Source of the DNA: Streptomyces griseus subsp. griseus
Lineage (GTDB): Bacteria > Actinomycetota > Actinomycetes > Streptomycetales > Streptomycetaceae
Direction: 5' to 3'
DNA: 64,000 bases
Assembly: GCF_000720255.1 (NCBI RefSeq)
Contig: NZ_JOJE01000006.1
Coordinates: forward strand, 1-64,000
Part shown: piece by piece, positions 37,044-45,277 of the stretch
How positions within the stretch are numbered: the stretch's first letter is position 1
Layout of the letters: every line of letters begins with the position of its first letter
The notes under the pieces: model-generated
What the model was told of the DNA's origin: nothing
What the model saw: the letters and a program-made list of their open reading frames with translations, nothing else
Database searches by the model: none
Program-made: the position numbers and the translations under genes

Positions 37044-37244
37044 GCGACCACCTCTTCGTGACGGGCTACGGTGTCGCGGAACGTAGCCGCAGACCCTGCA
37101 ACATTCAATACTGATGAACCGTCAGAAACGCCTGATCTCCTCCGTGAGGAGGAGAATCCGCGGCCGATGTCCACTTCGCGTGGGACGGGAAAATGCTCCC
37201 CACCGAGGATGCCTCGCACCGGACGGGAGTGATGGGGTGGGGAT

Positions 37245-37844
37245 GTGCAACCCCGTATCCCCCGGCAGGCGGCCCGCCACCACGGCCTCCCCGCCCAGGG
37301 CCCCGCTGACCGGGCTCTCGGTGACCAGGGCCCCCGCGCCGCGGACGTCGTCGGCGGGCTCGGTACCGAGCTGGCAGCGGTGCTCGGCGCCGCCCGCCGA
37401 CGTGCGGTCAGGGACGGGGACCGCCAGATCGACACCGCGCATCTCCTCCACTCGCTCCTGGAGTACGACCCCGAGGCGCGCGCCGCCGTCGCCGGCGACG
37501 GCGCGCGGATCGCCCGCCTCCTCGGCTACCTCGTGCAGCGCAGCATCGGCTACGGCCTGCGCTGGCAGGGCAGCGTCGAGGACTCCGGCGGTGTACCCGT
37601 CGTGAGCGACGTCGCGGGCTTCTCGCCACTGGCCGCCGCCGCGCTCGCGGACGCGCGCACCCGTGCCGCACGCCGCGGCGCCGCACCTGCCCACGGCCTC
37701 GACCTGCTCACCGCGATCGTCGCCGACCCGCAGGCGCGGGCCGTGGAGGTGCTGACCCGGGCCGGTATCGACGCACGTGGGCTGGCCGCCCGCATCGAGT
37801 CACGACCCCGGGAGTACGCCGGCGACGGCCACCCAGGCCACTGA
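37245..37844 (+). CDS. Clp N-terminal-domain protein without ATPase
   Basis: About 199 residues from a GTG with a G-rich site upstream. It resembles two Clp-N repeats: LGTELAAVLGAARRRAVRDG, then IDTAHLLHSLLEYDPEAR, and later SPLAAAALADARTRAARRGA, then HGLDLLTAIVADPQARAVEV. No Walker motifs follow, so it is a stand-alone adaptor-like domain, as in ClpS/ClpC-interacting or heat-shock-linked proteins of actinobacteria. A possible role is substrate delivery to Clp protease. Confidence 0.75.
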   Translation: MQPRIPRQAARHHGLPAQGPADRALGDQGPRAADVVGGLGTELAAVLGAARRRAVRDGDRQIDTAHLLHSLLEYDPEARAAVAGDGARIARLLGYLVQRSIGYGLRWQGSVEDSGGVPVVSDVAGFSPLAAAALADARTRAARRGAAPAHGLDLLTAIVADPQARAVEVLTRAGIDARGLAARIESRPREYAGDGHPGH

Positions 37845-37923
37845 GACGGCGGCCCGCACCCGCTCGTCCAGCCGGTGAGACAGGTGTCAACGGGGATGAC
37901 GCTCATGTCGCCGCCTGTCATCA

Positions 37924-38931
37924 TTGCGTACCGTGCATACGTCTGGGAGCAGTCAGGCAGGTCGGAGCAAGAGCGTCGGGCTCGGTCTCGCGGTCGCCTC
38001 GGCGATCGCGTTCGGAGGATCCGGCATCGCCGCCAAACCGCTGATCGAGGCGGGACTCGACCCGCTGCACGTGGTCTGGCTGCGGGTGACGGGCGCCGCG
38101 CTGGTGATGCTCCCCATCGCCGTACGGCATCGCGCGCTCGTGCGCCGCAGGCCCGCGCTGCTCCTTGCGTACGGTGTCGCCGCGGCCGGTGTCCAGGGCT
38201 GCTACTTCGCCGCGATCTCCCGCATTCCCGTCGGTGTCGCGCTGCTCGTCGAGTACCTCGGGCCCGCCCTCCTCCTCCTCCTCTGGGTCCGGTTCGTGCA
38301 GCGCAAACCGGTGACGCGGGCCGCGGCGCTCGGTGTGGTGCTCGCCGTGGGCGGACTCGCCTGTGTCGTCGATGCCTGGTCGGGACTGCGCTTCGACGCA
38401 CTCGGCCTCCTCCTCGCGCTCGGCGCCGCCTGCTGCCAGGTCGGTTACTTCGTCCTGTCCGACGACGGCGGCGACTCGGGCGACGAAGCCCCCGACCCCC
38501 TCGGCGTCGTCGCGCACGGCCTGCTCGTCGCCGCCGTACTGCTGACCGCCTTCGTCCGCCCCTGGGCGATGGACGCCTCCGTGCTCACGCGCTCCGTCGA
38601 CATGGACGGCACATCGGTACCCGCCTGGCTGCTCCTGGCCTGGGTGGTACTCGTCGCCACGGTCATCGCCTACGTCACCGGCGTGGTCTCCGTACGCCGG
38701 CTCTCCCCACAGGTCGCGGGCGTCGTCGGCTGTCTGGAGGCGGTCGTCGCGACCGTCCTGGCCTGGATCCTCCTCGGCGAACACCTCTCGGCGCCCCAGG
38801 TCGCGGGCGGTGCGCTGGTCCTGGCCGGGGCGTTCATCGCCCAGTCGAGGACGCCCGCCAGGTCCGCCCCGGATCCGGTGGCCGCGGGGGGCCCGGGGCG
38901 GGAGGCGTCAGCGCGGAAGACGGCTTCCTAG
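37924..38931 (+). CDS. EamA/DMT-family exporter
   Basis: Up to 335 residues. A GTG at 37933 is a more likely start than the TTG at 37924, but neither has a good ribosome site. Ten hydrophobic segments are visible in two EamA repeats (SVGLGLAVASAIAFGGSGIA and later VVLVATVIAYVTGVVSVRRL, ending LGEHLSAPQVAGGALVLAGA). Family members export amino acids or small metabolites across the membrane. A charged loop (DDGGDSGDEAPDP) lies between the halves. The cargo is unknown. Confidence 0.85.
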   Translation: MRTVHTSGSSQAGRSKSVGLGLAVASAIAFGGSGIAAKPLIEAGLDPLHVVWLRVTGAALVMLPIAVRHRALVRRRPALLLAYGVAAAGVQGCYFAAISRIPVGVALLVEYLGPALLLLLWVRFVQRKPVTRAAALGVVLAVGGLACVVDAWSGLRFDALGLLLALGAACCQVGYFVLSDDGGDSGDEAPDPLGVVAHGLLVAAVLLTAFVRPWAMDASVLTRSVDMDGTSVPAWLLLAWVVLVATVIAYVTGVVSVRRLSPQVAGVVGCLEAVVATVLAWILLGEHLSAPQVAGGALVLAGAFIAQSRTPARSAPDPVAAGGPGREASARKTAS

Positions 38932-38957
38932 GGACCGGGCCCCGTGGGAAGTGCCCG

Positions 38958-39641
38958 TCACAGGACCGCCGCCACATGCTCGGGCAGCTCGGTGCCCGGC
39001 GCCAGGCCGGGGTCGGCGAGCGGGGTGTCGTAGCCCTTGCGCAGGGGGACCACGCCGGCCCAGTGGGGGAGGGCGAGGTCCTCGGGTTCGTCGTTCACCC
39101 CGCCCGTGCGCAGCTTGGCGGAGACCTCGTTCAGGTCGAGGCGGATCACCGCGGTGGCGGCCAGTTCCTTCTTGTTGGCCGGCCGGGAGCCCGCGGCGCG
39201 ACCCGGTACGACATGGTCGACCAGGGCGTCCAGCGCCGCCCGCTTCTCCTCGGGGTCCGTCACGTCGTGGGCGATGCCGTGCACCACGACGGAGCGGTAG
39301 TTGATCGAGTGGTGGAACGCCGAGCGGGCCAGGATCAGCGCGTCCACGTGGGTCACGGTGAGGCACACCGCGAGGCCGGGGTCGGCCTGGCCCGTCATGC
39401 GCAGGGGGCGGGAACCCGTCGAACCGTGCACGTACAGCCGCTCGCCGACCCGCCCGTACAGCGTCGGCAGAACCACCGGCGCGCCGTCCCGGACGAAGCC
39501 GAGGTGGCAGACGTAGCCCTCGTCGAGGATCGCGTGCACCAACTCCTTGTCGTACGAAGCCCGTTCGGCGGAACGTGTGGGGACGGTGCGGTCGGACGGG
39601 GGGTAGGTGGCGGGTGTCGTCGTCTGCGGGGTCCCCTGCAT
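38958..39641 (-). CDS. PPOX-fold FMN-binding protein, NimA/PdxH-like
   Basis: About 227 residues. The ATG at 39641 has GGAG at 6-nt spacing; an in-frame ATG at 39653 lies over that site. The split-barrel core starts at VHAILDEGYVCHLGFVRDGA and continues PTLYGRVGERLYVHGSTGSR, then HHSINYRSVVVHG. Proteins of this type bind FMN and are often annotated as pyridoxamine 5'-phosphate oxidase family. It is divergent from a MocR regulator that uses pyridoxal phosphate, which suggests a vitamin B6 link. Confidence 0.85.
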   Translation of the reverse strand: MQGTPQTTTPATYPPSDRTVPTRSAERASYDKELVHAILDEGYVCHLGFVRDGAPVVLPTLYGRVGERLYVHGSTGSRPLRMTGQADPGLAVCLTVTHVDALILARSAFHHSINYRSVVVHGIAHDVTDPEEKRAALDALVDHVVPGRAAGSRPANKKELAATAVIRLDLNEVSAKLRTGGVNDEPEDLALPHWAGVVPLRKGYDTPLADPGLAPGTELPEHVAAVL

Positions 39642-39652
39642 GGCGATCTCCA

Positions 39653-39683
39653 TTGTACTAGTGCATAATGATGTTTGTGCTAG
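39653..39683. promoter_or_regulatory. Direct-repeat operator between PPOX gene and MocR gene
   Basis: TTGTACTAG (39653-39661) and TTGTGCTAG (39675-39683) start 22 bp apart, two turns of the helix. Direct repeats with this spacing are typical for MocR/PdxR/GabR dimers. A CATAAT box (39664-39669) lies between them, 7 nt before the GTG at 39677. Confidence 0.65.
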
Positions 39684-41008
39684 GAGACTATCCGATCAAA
39701 GGTCGGCGTGCGGCGGACATTGCGGCGAGCATCGAGAGCGCGGTCGGTGCGGGCGAGCTGGAGCCGGGCCAACTCCTGCCGCCCATGCGCGAGTTGGCGG
39801 AGCGGCTCGAGGTGAACCCGAACACCGTCGCGGCCGCGTACCGCACCCTGCGCGAGCGCGGGGTCATCGAGACCGCCGGGCGCCGCGGCAGCCGGGTGCG
39901 GTCCGCGCCGGCCACCACGGACCGCGAGTTCATCGGGATGGACGTACCGGACGGCGTACGGGACGTCGCGAGCGGCAACCCGGACCCGGCGCTGCTGCCA
40001 CCGCTGGCCCCGGCGTTCGCCGCGGCCGCGGAGCGGGGCGACCGGCAGCCGGTCCTCTACGGGGACGAGCCGGTGGAGCCCGAACTGGCCCGCGCCGCCC
40101 GGGCCGGCCTGGACGCCGACGGTGTGCCGGCCGGACCTGTGGCCGTCACCTCCGGCGCGCTGGACGCCATCGAGCGGGTCCTCGCCGCACACCTCAGGCC
40201 CGGGGACACCGTCGCCGTCGAGGACCCCGGCTGGGGCGGCCTGCTGGACCTCGTCCCCGCGCTCGGCCTGCGCACCGTCCCCGTCGGCCTCGACGACGAG
40301 GGGCCGCTGCCCGAGGACGTGCACCGGGCCCTGGCGGGCGGAGCACGCGCTCTCGTCGTCACCGACCGGGCACAGAACCCGACGGGCGCCGCGGTGAGCG
40401 CCCCACGCGCGCGTGCCCTGCGCTCCGTGCTCCAGGAGTACCCAGCCACCCTGCTGATCGAGGACGACCACGGCGACCGGATCGTCGACCTGCCCCTGCA
40501 TCCGCTCGCGGGGGCCACGCACCACTGGGCGTTCGTGCGCTCGGTGGCCAAGGCGTACGGCCCCGACCTGCGACTCGCCCTGCTCACCGGCGACGCCGTC
40601 ACACTCGACCGGGTGCGTGGGCGGCAGCGGCTCGGGCCGGGCTGGGTCAGCCGGATCACACAGCGGGCCGTGCTGCGGCTGTGGGCCGACGGCGCGATCG
40701 ACACCCGGGCCGTGGCGCGGTCGTACCGGGAACGGCGTGACGCGCTGATCGACGCACTCGCCGAGCGGGGGATCGCGGCGCACGGACGCAGCGGTATGAA
40801 CGTGTGGGTGCCCGTCCGGGACGAGACCGGCGCCGTCGCCCGCCTCCTGCACGCCGGCTGGGCGGTCGCCCCCGGTGCTCGCTTCCGGATGAGCGCCCCG
40901 CCCGGCATCCGGATCACCGTCGCGACGCTGACGGCGGACGAGATCGTCCCGCTGGCGGACACGGTCGCCGCCGCGGTGGGGGCGGCCCCGGTGCGCAGTC
41001 ACGTCTGA
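39677..41008 (+). CDS. MocR-family regulator (GntR domain fused to aminotransferase fold)
   Basis: About 443 residues if it starts at the GTG 39677, which would be leaderless; ATGs at 39668 and 39671 are alternatives but sit in the presumed promoter. The GntR winged helix reads MRELAERLEVNPNTVAAAYR, then ERGVIETAGRRGSRV. The aminotransferase-like domain has DRAQNPTGAAV, IEDDHGDRI and the PLP lysine in SVAKAYGPDLRLAL. MocR proteins sense PLP or a PLP adduct and activate a divergent gene, here the PPOX gene. Confidence 0.87.
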   Translation: MLGDYPIKGRRAADIAASIESAVGAGELEPGQLLPPMRELAERLEVNPNTVAAAYRTLRERGVIETAGRRGSRVRSAPATTDREFIGMDVPDGVRDVASGNPDPALLPPLAPAFAAAAERGDRQPVLYGDEPVEPELARAARAGLDADGVPAGPVAVTSGALDAIERVLAAHLRPGDTVAVEDPGWGGLLDLVPALGLRTVPVGLDDEGPLPEDVHRALAGGARALVVTDRAQNPTGAAVSAPRARALRSVLQEYPATLLIEDDHGDRIVDLPLHPLAGATHHWAFVRSVAKAYGPDLRLALLTGDAVTLDRVRGRQRLGPGWVSRITQRAVLRLWADGAIDTRAVARSYRERRDALIDALAERGIAAHGRSGMNVWVPVRDETGAVARLLHAGWAVAPGARFRMSAPPGIRITVATLTADEIVPLADTVAAAVGAAPVRSHV

Positions 41009-41037
41009 GGACGCCCGGCCAGGGGGACTCCGGGCGA

Positions 41038-41058
41038 GGGCCGCTGCTTCAGCGGCCC
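41038..41058. terminator. Hairpin between convergent mocR and EamA genes
   Basis: Perfect 9-bp stem GGGCCGCTG / CAGCGGCCC with a CTT loop, 30 bp after the MocR stop and 24 bp before the convergent EamA stop. Confidence 0.7.
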
Positions 41059-41081
41059 GGGGCCCGGCCGCCGGCGCGGGG

Positions 41082-42020
41082 TCACCGCCGCTTCCCGGCC
41101 CGCCCCTGCGTCAGCGCGGCGCCCGCCAGCACGATCACCGCGCCGACCGGTGTCGACCAGCTCAGCGACTCGCCTAGAATCGCGACGCCCGCGGCGATGG
41201 CGATGACCGGGGTGAAGTACGTGACCATCTGGGCCGTGGTGGGGCCGACCTCGGCGACCAGGCCGTACTGGAGGAGCAGCGCGATGCCGGTGCCGAGCGC
41301 GCCCAGCGCCGCGACGGCGAGCAGGGGGACGACCGGGAAGCTCGTCGGGAGGGTCGTGAACAGCGGGGTGACCGCGGCGAGTTGGAGGGTGGCCAGCAGC
41401 AGCTGCGCACCCGTCAGCGACAGGTGCGACTCGCGCGACCCCGCGAGGGTGCGGCGGACGTAGATCCAGCCGATCGGGTAGCTGAGCGAGGCCAGCAGGG
41501 CCATCGCGGTGCCGGTGACGTCGAGGCCGCTGAAGCCCTGCCAGGCGCCGAGCACCGTCAGCACCCCGAGGAAGCCGAGTCCGAGCCCGGCGACCCTCAG
41601 ACGGGTCGGGCGGTCCTCGGAGAGGGCTACCAGGGACAGAGCCATGCCCCACAGCGGTGAGGTCGCGTTGCAGATGCCCGCGAGCGTGGACGGGATGGTC
41701 AGCTCCGCGTGCGCGAACAGGGAGAACGGCAGCGCGTTGAGCAGGAAGGCGGCGACCGCCAGATGGGCCCAGGTCCGCGCGCCGCGTGGCAGCCGCTCCC
41801 GCTTCGCCACCAGCGCCGCCACCAGCACCGCCGTACCGAACACCAGACGGCCCAGGGTGACCTGGAAGGGGGCGTAACTCTCGGTGCCCACCTTGATCAG
41901 GAGGAAGCTGAAGCCCCAGATCAGCGACAGGGCGCCGAAGCGCAGACGCCAGTCGAGGGCACGGCGCGAGCCGGAGGGGGCGGCGGGGGACTGGGTGCGT
42001 GGGGTCGTGGCGGTGGTCAT
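41082..42020 (-). CDS. EamA/DMT-family exporter
   Basis: About 312 residues from the ATG at 42020; in-frame codons back to 42140 lie in the LysR operator region. Ten membrane segments in two repeats, beginning RFGALSLIWGFSFLLIKVG and ending AILGESLSWSTPVGAVIVLA. The Lys in the first helix and the Glu in GES are family features. It is divergent from a LysR regulator, the usual arrangement for an inducible metabolite exporter. The cargo is unknown. Confidence 0.88.
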   Translation of the reverse strand: MTTATTPRTQSPAAPSGSRRALDWRLRFGALSLIWGFSFLLIKVGTESYAPFQVTLGRLVFGTAVLVAALVAKRERLPRGARTWAHLAVAAFLLNALPFSLFAHAELTIPSTLAGICNATSPLWGMALSLVALSEDRPTRLRVAGLGLGFLGVLTVLGAWQGFSGLDVTGTAMALLASLSYPIGWIYVRRTLAGSRESHLSLTGAQLLLATLQLAAVTPLFTTLPTSFPVVPLLAVAALGALGTGIALLLQYGLVAEVGPTTAQMVTYFTPVIAIAAGVAILGESLSWSTPVGAVIVLAGAALTQGRAGKRR

Positions 42021-42042
42021 GCCGGCAACGATGCTGGACGTG

Positions 42043-42086
42043 ATCTCGTAGCACAATCGAGATTTCGCACCCTGTACCTCGTAGCA
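42043..42086. promoter_or_regulatory. LysR-type binding region between EamA and LysR genes
   Basis: ATCTCG-N9-CGAGAT (42043-42063) is a dyad of the T-N11-A class. The 9-mer CTCGTAGCA occurs at 42045-42053 and again at 42078-42086, 33 bp apart, about three helical turns. This fits a recognition site plus an activation site for the LysR protein. Confidence 0.65.
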
Positions 42087-42114
42087 ACGCTTATGCATGC
42101 CTACGATCGGACGC

Positions 42115-43017
42115 ATGCTGAACCTTGAGCGTCTACGCACCCTCGACGCCCTCGCCCGTCATGGTTCCGTCAGTGGCGCGGCCGCGGCGCTGCACATCAC
42201 GACCTCGGCCGTCTCGCAGCAGTTGGCCAAGCTGGAGCGGGAGGTCGGGCAGCAGCTCCTCGCCAAGAACGGACGGGGCGTGCGGCTGACGGACGCGGGC
42301 CGGCTGCTCGCGGAGCACGCGGGGCGCATCCTGTCGCAGGTGGAGCTCGCCCAGTCCGACCTGGAGGCACAGCGCGGCCAGGTCGTCGGCGAACTCCGGC
42401 TCTCCGCGTTCCCGACCGCCGCGCGCGGACTGTTCCCCACGGCGCTGGCCGCGCTGCGGGCGGATCACCCGGCGCTGCGGGTGCGCTCCTGCGAGCTGGA
42501 GCCGGAGAACGCCATCGCGGCCGTCGTCCGCGGGGACCTCGACCTGGCCGTCGTCCTGGACTGGTACAACAAGCCGATGGCACTGCCCGAAGGCCTGGTG
42601 AAGGCGTCCCTGTTGGACGACCCCGCCGATGTGGCGATGCCGGCCGGGCATCCGCTCGCCGGACGCGACGAGGTGGACCTCGCGGAGTTCGCCGAGGACG
42701 AGTGGATCACCTGGGGCGAGGGCGAGTTCTGCCACGAGTGGCTGATGTTCACCCTGCGCTCCCGGGGCGTCGAGCCGATCGTCGGCCACCGCGCGGGGGA
42801 GACCCACACCCAGTTGCAGCTGGTGGCAGCGGGGCTCGGCGTGTGCATCGCCCCGCTGCTCGGCCGCCATCCGACACCCCCCGGCGTGGTGACCGTCCCG
42901 CTCCGGCAGCGCGTGCGCCGCCATGTCTACGTCGTCTGGCGGGCCGACGCCGACCGCCGCCCCTCGATCCGCGCGGCGGTCGAGTCCCTTCGGGCGGCGG
43001 CACGACGCGTGGGCTGA
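42115..43017 (+). CDS. LysR-family transcriptional regulator
   Basis: 300 residues from the ATG at 42115. The helix-turn-helix reads RLRTLDALARHGSVSGAAAA, then TTSAVSQQLAKLEREVGQQL. The rest is a periplasmic-binding-protein-like sensor (GELRLSAFPTAARGLFPTAL, then ELEPENAIAAVVRGDLDLAV). It is divergent from the EamA exporter, which it probably controls. The effector is unknown. Confidence 0.92.
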   Translation: MLNLERLRTLDALARHGSVSGAAAALHITTSAVSQQLAKLEREVGQQLLAKNGRGVRLTDAGRLLAEHAGRILSQVELAQSDLEAQRGQVVGELRLSAFPTAARGLFPTALAALRADHPALRVRSCELEPENAIAAVVRGDLDLAVVLDWYNKPMALPEGLVKASLLDDPADVAMPAGHPLAGRDEVDLAEFAEDEWITWGEGEFCHEWLMFTLRSRGVEPIVGHRAGETHTQLQLVAAGLGVCIAPLLGRHPTPPGVVTVPLRQRVRRHVYVVWRADADRRPSIRAAVESLRAAARRVG

Positions 43018-43024
43018 AGGGCCG

Positions 43025-43492
43025 CTACGCCCCGCCCAGCTTGCGGAAGTCCCAGGAGACGACCTTCTCCGGCGTCAGCCGTATCCATGCGTGGCGGCCG
43101 TCGTGCGGCATCTCCTCAAGGCGGAAGTTCTTGCGCGCGAACAACGTCTCGGGAACGTCGAGTTCCGCGCACAGCTCCCCGATGCGCGGGCTCTCGCCCA
43201 CGAAGTCCACCGTCCCCGACAGCTCGACCCCCTGCAGCTCGTCGTACTCCTCACCCGTGTCGACCACGATCGCGACCCGCGGGTCACGGCGCAGGTCGGC
43301 CCAGCGCTTGCTTCGCACCACCGAGTACAGCCAGATCGAGACGCCGTCCCACGCGAACCACAGGGTGCTCACGTGCGGGGCGCCGTCCGCGGAGACGGTG
43401 GCCACCCGGCAGGTGCGCTGGCTGGTCAAGAAATCGTCCAGCTCACCCGGTGTCATCATGATCTTCCGGCCCCGGCGCTGAGTTGCGGTCAT
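43025..43492 (-). CDS. PPOX-fold flavin/F420-binding protein
   Basis: 155 residues from the ATG at 43492, with an AG-rich site upstream; in-frame sequence back to 43690 lies in the next promoter region. Split-barrel signatures: LTSQRTCRVATVSADGAPHV, LWFAWDGVSIWLYSVVRSKR, RDPRVAIVVDTGEEYDELQG and the end VVSWDFRKL. Small proteins of this type bind FMN or F420. It is convergent with the LysR gene with only 7 bp between stops. Confidence 0.83.
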   Translation of the reverse strand: MTATQRRGRKIMMTPGELDDFLTSQRTCRVATVSADGAPHVSTLWFAWDGVSIWLYSVVRSKRWADLRRDPRVAIVVDTGEEYDELQGVELSGTVDFVGESPRIGELCAELDVPETLFARKNFRLEEMPHDGRHAWIRLTPEKVVSWDFRKLGGA

Positions 43493-43521
43493 GCGGCCCC
43501 CTCTTCTCTTCTCCCACGTCG

Positions 43522-43542
43522 TGTCAGAGAGATCCTCTGACA
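43522..43542. promoter_or_regulatory. Palindrome between PPOX and isochorismatase-like genes
   Basis: TGTCAGAG-N5-CTCTGACA: perfect 8-bp arms with a 5-bp spacer, 30 bp upstream of the PPOX start and 90 bp upstream of the divergent gene. It looks like a dimeric repressor site; no adjacent regulator is an obvious owner. Confidence 0.6.
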
Positions 43543-43631
43543 TCACGTCAGAAAAGGATGGGTCGTCTTCCCTCCACACGCAACGGTGACTACGCTCACC
43601 CGCCCCACCCCGCAGGCGACCAGGGGGCACC

Positions 43632-44285
43632 ATGCCGTCGTACGAACAGCTCGGTGAACTCCTCGACCCCGCCACCACGGTCCTGCTCACCGTCGAGTGC
43701 CAGCAGGGCGTGGTCGGCCCCGACAGCGCCCTGCCCGAGCTCGCGCGTCAGGCGCACGCCTCGGGTGCCCTGCCCAACGTCGCCCGGTTGGTGGCGGCCG
43801 CGCACACCAGCGGGATCCAGGTCGTCCACGCGATCGCCGAACGGCGTCCCGACGGCCGCGGCGCCAGCCGCAACGCCCGGCTCTTCCGTGCCGCGGAACG
43901 GCTCCCCGTGCGGCAACTTTCCGGAACCCCGGCGGTACAGGTGGCGGCCCCGGTCCAGGTCGCCCCGCAGGACCTGGTCGTACGCAGGCTGCACGGCCTG
44001 TCGCCCCTCGCGGGCACCGACGTCGACGCGCTGCTGCGCAACCTGGGCTGCCGCACACTGATCGTCACCGGCGTCTCCGCCAACGTGGCGGTCCCCAACG
44101 CCGTCTTCGACGCCGTGAACCGCGGATACACCGTCGTGGTGCCCGCCGACGCCATCGCGGGGGTGCCCGCCGAGTACACCCCCGCGATGATCCGCCACAC
44201 CCTCGCGTTGGTCGCCACGGTCGCGACCACGGACGAGGTGCTGGCCTGTTTCGAGCGGCAGCGCGACAGTGTCAGGCGAGGGTGA
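43632..44285 (+). CDS. Isochorismatase-fold protein lacking the usual catalytic triad
   Basis: 217 residues, ATG with AGGGGG upstream. The fold is clear: VLLTVECQQGVVGP, LVVRRLHGLSPLAGTDVDAL and LIVTGVSANVAVPNAVFDAV. In cysteine hydrolases of this fold the triad is Asp, Lys, Cys. Here the Asp position is Glu22 (VECQQ), the Lys position is Arg (VVRRLHG) and the Cys position is Ala153 (NVAV). It may be a binding protein or use different chemistry. It overlaps the convergent Rieske gene by 14 bp. Confidence 0.78.
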   Translation: MPSYEQLGELLDPATTVLLTVECQQGVVGPDSALPELARQAHASGALPNVARLVAAAHTSGIQVVHAIAERRPDGRGASRNARLFRAAERLPVRQLSGTPAVQVAAPVQVAPQDLVVRRLHGLSPLAGTDVDALLRNLGCRTLIVTGVSANVAVPNAVFDAVNRGYTVVVPADAIAGVPAEYTPAMIRHTLALVATVATTDEVLACFERQRDSVRRG

Positions 44286-44784
44286 TCTGGTCTCCGCTCA
44301 CGGTGATCTGCACGGCGGGCAGCGGCTGCTTCGCGGGACCGCTCTTCACGCTGCCGTCGGCGATGTTGAAGTTGCTGTTGTGGCAGGGGCAATTGATCAC
44401 GCCGTCGGCGATGCTCTTCACCGGACAGCCCTGGTGGGTGCAGATGGCCGAGTACGCCTTGAACTCGCCGGCCTTCGGCTGGACGACGACCACCTTCTGG
44501 TCGGCGAAGACCTTGCCGCCTCCCTCGGGTATGTCGGCGGTCGTCGTGAGCGCGGTACCGCCGCCGGAGCCGCTCGACGCGGCACCGCTCGGGCTGCCGC
44601 CCGCGTCCGCGCCGCCGGTCGAACCGGTCGAACCGGCGGACGAGGAGGTGTCCGTCGAGCTGGAGGAGTTGTCGTCCGAGCCTCCGCACGCGGTCAGCGC
44701 GGCGGCGAGGCCCGCGGCTCCGGCCGCCGCCATGACGGTTCGACGAGCAGGTCCCGATGCGGGCTTGAACGAGGCGCTGGTCAT
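44272..44784 (-). CDS. Tat-exported Rieske [2Fe-2S] lipoprotein
   Basis: 170 residues. A twin-arginine signal (ARRTVMAAAGAAGLAAALTAC) ends in a lipobox with Cys about 33. A Ser/Gly-rich linker of about 45 residues follows. The Rieske domain has CTHQGC (Cys and His ligands, about 115) and CPCHNSNF (about 132), then QPLPAVQIT. Stand-alone Rieske lipoproteins are common in Streptomyces and probably pass electrons at the outer face of the membrane. No partner is encoded nearby. Confidence 0.9.
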   Translation of the reverse strand: MTSASFKPASGPARRTVMAAAGAAGLAAALTACGGSDDNSSSSTDTSSSAGSTGSTGGADAGGSPSGAASSGSGGGTALTTTADIPEGGGKVFADQKVVVVQPKAGEFKAYSAICTHQGCPVKSIADGVINCPCHNSNFNIADGSVKSGPAKQPLPAVQITVSGDQITLA

Positions 44785-45277
44785 TGCAGACGTTCCCTTC
44801 CGGGGGAGGTTCGTGATCCGTGCACAGGTACGGGCCGAGGGCCCGGGCTGTTCAGACCGTGTCGCGATCTAAACCCGTTCGACGTCTGCTGTGGGTAAAC
44901 CACAGCTGTCGGAGTGCTGTCGCCCGGCCAGTGGATGTGCCTTCTCGAAGCGCGTCGGGTGGCCGCGATGTCGGGCCGCGAACCACGCGCGTGGGGCGGA
45001 CCTGCCCGGCCCGGCCTCGCGCATCGGAGGCGACGGTGTTCGACCGCGGGAACGTCCACTCCACGCCGGATCCCTCGCGTGCCGACCCATGCTCCATGAG
45101 GGGCACCGGCAGGTTCCACGGCATGGATGGCCGGGGCGGGCGACTCTATGCTGTGGCCTGCGGCGGCCGCCCGATCCTCTGTCGTCACCCGTCGATGATC
45201 AACGGTGGCCGCATCCGCGCCGATCGCTCCCTGCCGTCCGGACAGGGGATACGGGTGTGCCGGACAGGGGGCTGATC
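44785..45277. other. Non-coding gap with one hairpin
   Basis: Open frames here lack motifs. GCTGTGG-GTAAA-CCACAGC (44888-44906) is a perfect 7-bp inverted repeat about 105 bp upstream of the Rieske gene and could be an operator. Nothing else was recognised in the 493 bp. Confidence 0.5.

Noticed and set aside
44781..45188. A 135-codon minus-strand frame upstream of the Rieske lipoprotein.
   Set aside because: Arg/Pro/His-rich composition without motif or ribosome site; treated as non-coding.
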